Shown here piece by piece: positions 63,451 through 64,000 of a stretch of DNA of 64,000 bases. The position numbers and the translations under genes are program-made. Each line of letters opens with the position of its first letter. Within the stretch, counting starts at the first letter, position 1. Location: assembly GCA_013399695.1 (NCBI GenBank), contig VXAU01002428.1:2257405-2321404 (forward strand), given 5' to 3'. The notes below the pieces were generated by a model, which saw nothing but the letters and a program-made list of their open reading frames with translations, was not told where the DNA came from and did not search any database. The stretch comes from Formicarius rufipectus. Its lineage: Eukaryota; Chordata; Aves; Passeriformes; Formicariidae.

Positions 63451-64000
63451 TTCATGGTATTAACTTACTTTTCAAAGGAATCACAGCAAAGATGAGCCAC
63501 TGGCAAAGGGAGGGCATGGCGCAGTCTAGAAATGGTTCTGCCTTTCCAGCAGAGTATTGCAGGCTAGAGTGATTTACGGGGAAGAATATTCACTGGTTAT
63601 GGGGCTTTCCACAGAAAGGACATGCAACTGGGTGCCACCGTCGGGAAAAACACAGGCTGCACTACAGTTCTCAGGACACTTCCCTGCTGGCCCTGAGCAT
63701 TGCTGCAGGTGCAGCTGGAGAGCACGGGGTGCAGTCTGCATCTGGGATGTTTGCAGGTGTTGGGAGGGACATGCTGCACTGGGACCACCAGAGACCATGT
63801 TCCCTGTCCCCAGCAACCCAGAGGTGAAAGCAGAGTATGTCTGGATGGGGCAGGAACTTGTGGGAGTTTAAAGCAGCCATCTGTCCTCAGTGAAAGGCAG
63901 GGAGTACAAATGGGGTGAGGGCACAGGAGAAGGTGGTACAGGCAGATACCAGCCTGTGCTAAATACGCATGGCTGTCAGCAGTGCTGCAACGTTCACGTT
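63451..64000. other. Right edge, nothing recognised
   Basis: Moderately GC-rich sequence with several overlapping frames up to 104 codons. None has recognisable domains or splice support. Confidence 0.4.

Noticed and set aside
1..64000. Bacterial-type systems: CRISPR arrays, operons, toxin-antitoxin, phage genes
   Set aside because: The window is vertebrate nuclear DNA. No regularly spaced repeats, Shine-Dalgarno-led gene strings or related domains are present.
1..64000. tRNA, rRNA or known microRNA genes
   Set aside because: I saw no tRNA A and B boxes with a fitting cloverleaf and no rRNA words. Hairpins cannot be folded reliably by eye, so microRNAs cannot be excluded.

Overview
The window looks like nuclear DNA from a bird, almost all of it non-coding. 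The bird assignment rests on three 3' ends of CR1 LINEs, two of them ending in the ATTCTGTG-type octamer repeats typical of avian CR1, and on two copies of an LTR family that I recognise from bird genomes. Long AT-rich stretches without open frames, simple repeats and one scaffold gap also fit a vertebrate assembly. There is no operon-like gene order, CRISPR array, prophage, rRNA or tRNA. Most open frames in this sequence are chance frames.

Layout. Positions 1-950 form a strong CpG island that opens the window. On the minus strand it holds a convincing short first coding exon: ATG at 103 and a splice donor at 6/5, with an arginine/alanine-rich start that resembles a mitochondrial targeting peptide. 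The rest of that gene would lie to the left, outside the window. A second minus-strand donor at 515/514 suggests an alternative first exon. From about 1 kb to 43 kb the sequence is gene-poor. It holds a (GAAA)n microsatellite (6.2 kb), old L3/MIR-like repeat tails (4.5, 8.9 and 20.3 kb), a T/G-rich tract (17.1 kb), CR1 fragments (17.7 and 38.8 kb), a solo LTR (29.0-30.0 kb), a TG microsatellite (40.8 kb) and several candidate regulatory elements. The best of these is a T-box palindrome with extra half-sites near 26.25 kb.

From 43.7 to 53.1 kb there are three CG-enriched islands. Two carry good CTCF motifs pointing away from each other (44.09 kb on minus, 50.47 kb on plus). A CR1 3' end and an unresolved 28-N gap lie between them. 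This arrangement resembles a chromatin-domain boundary with possible unannotated promoters. From 53 to 64 kb the sequence is again gene-poor. It contains a candidate coding exon on minus (55.6-55.7 kb), a second LTR copy (57.8-58.66 kb) and another T/G-rich tract near the right end.

I could not identify any complete protein-coding gene. All exon and regulatory calls are inferences from sequence signals and would need conservation or transcript data.
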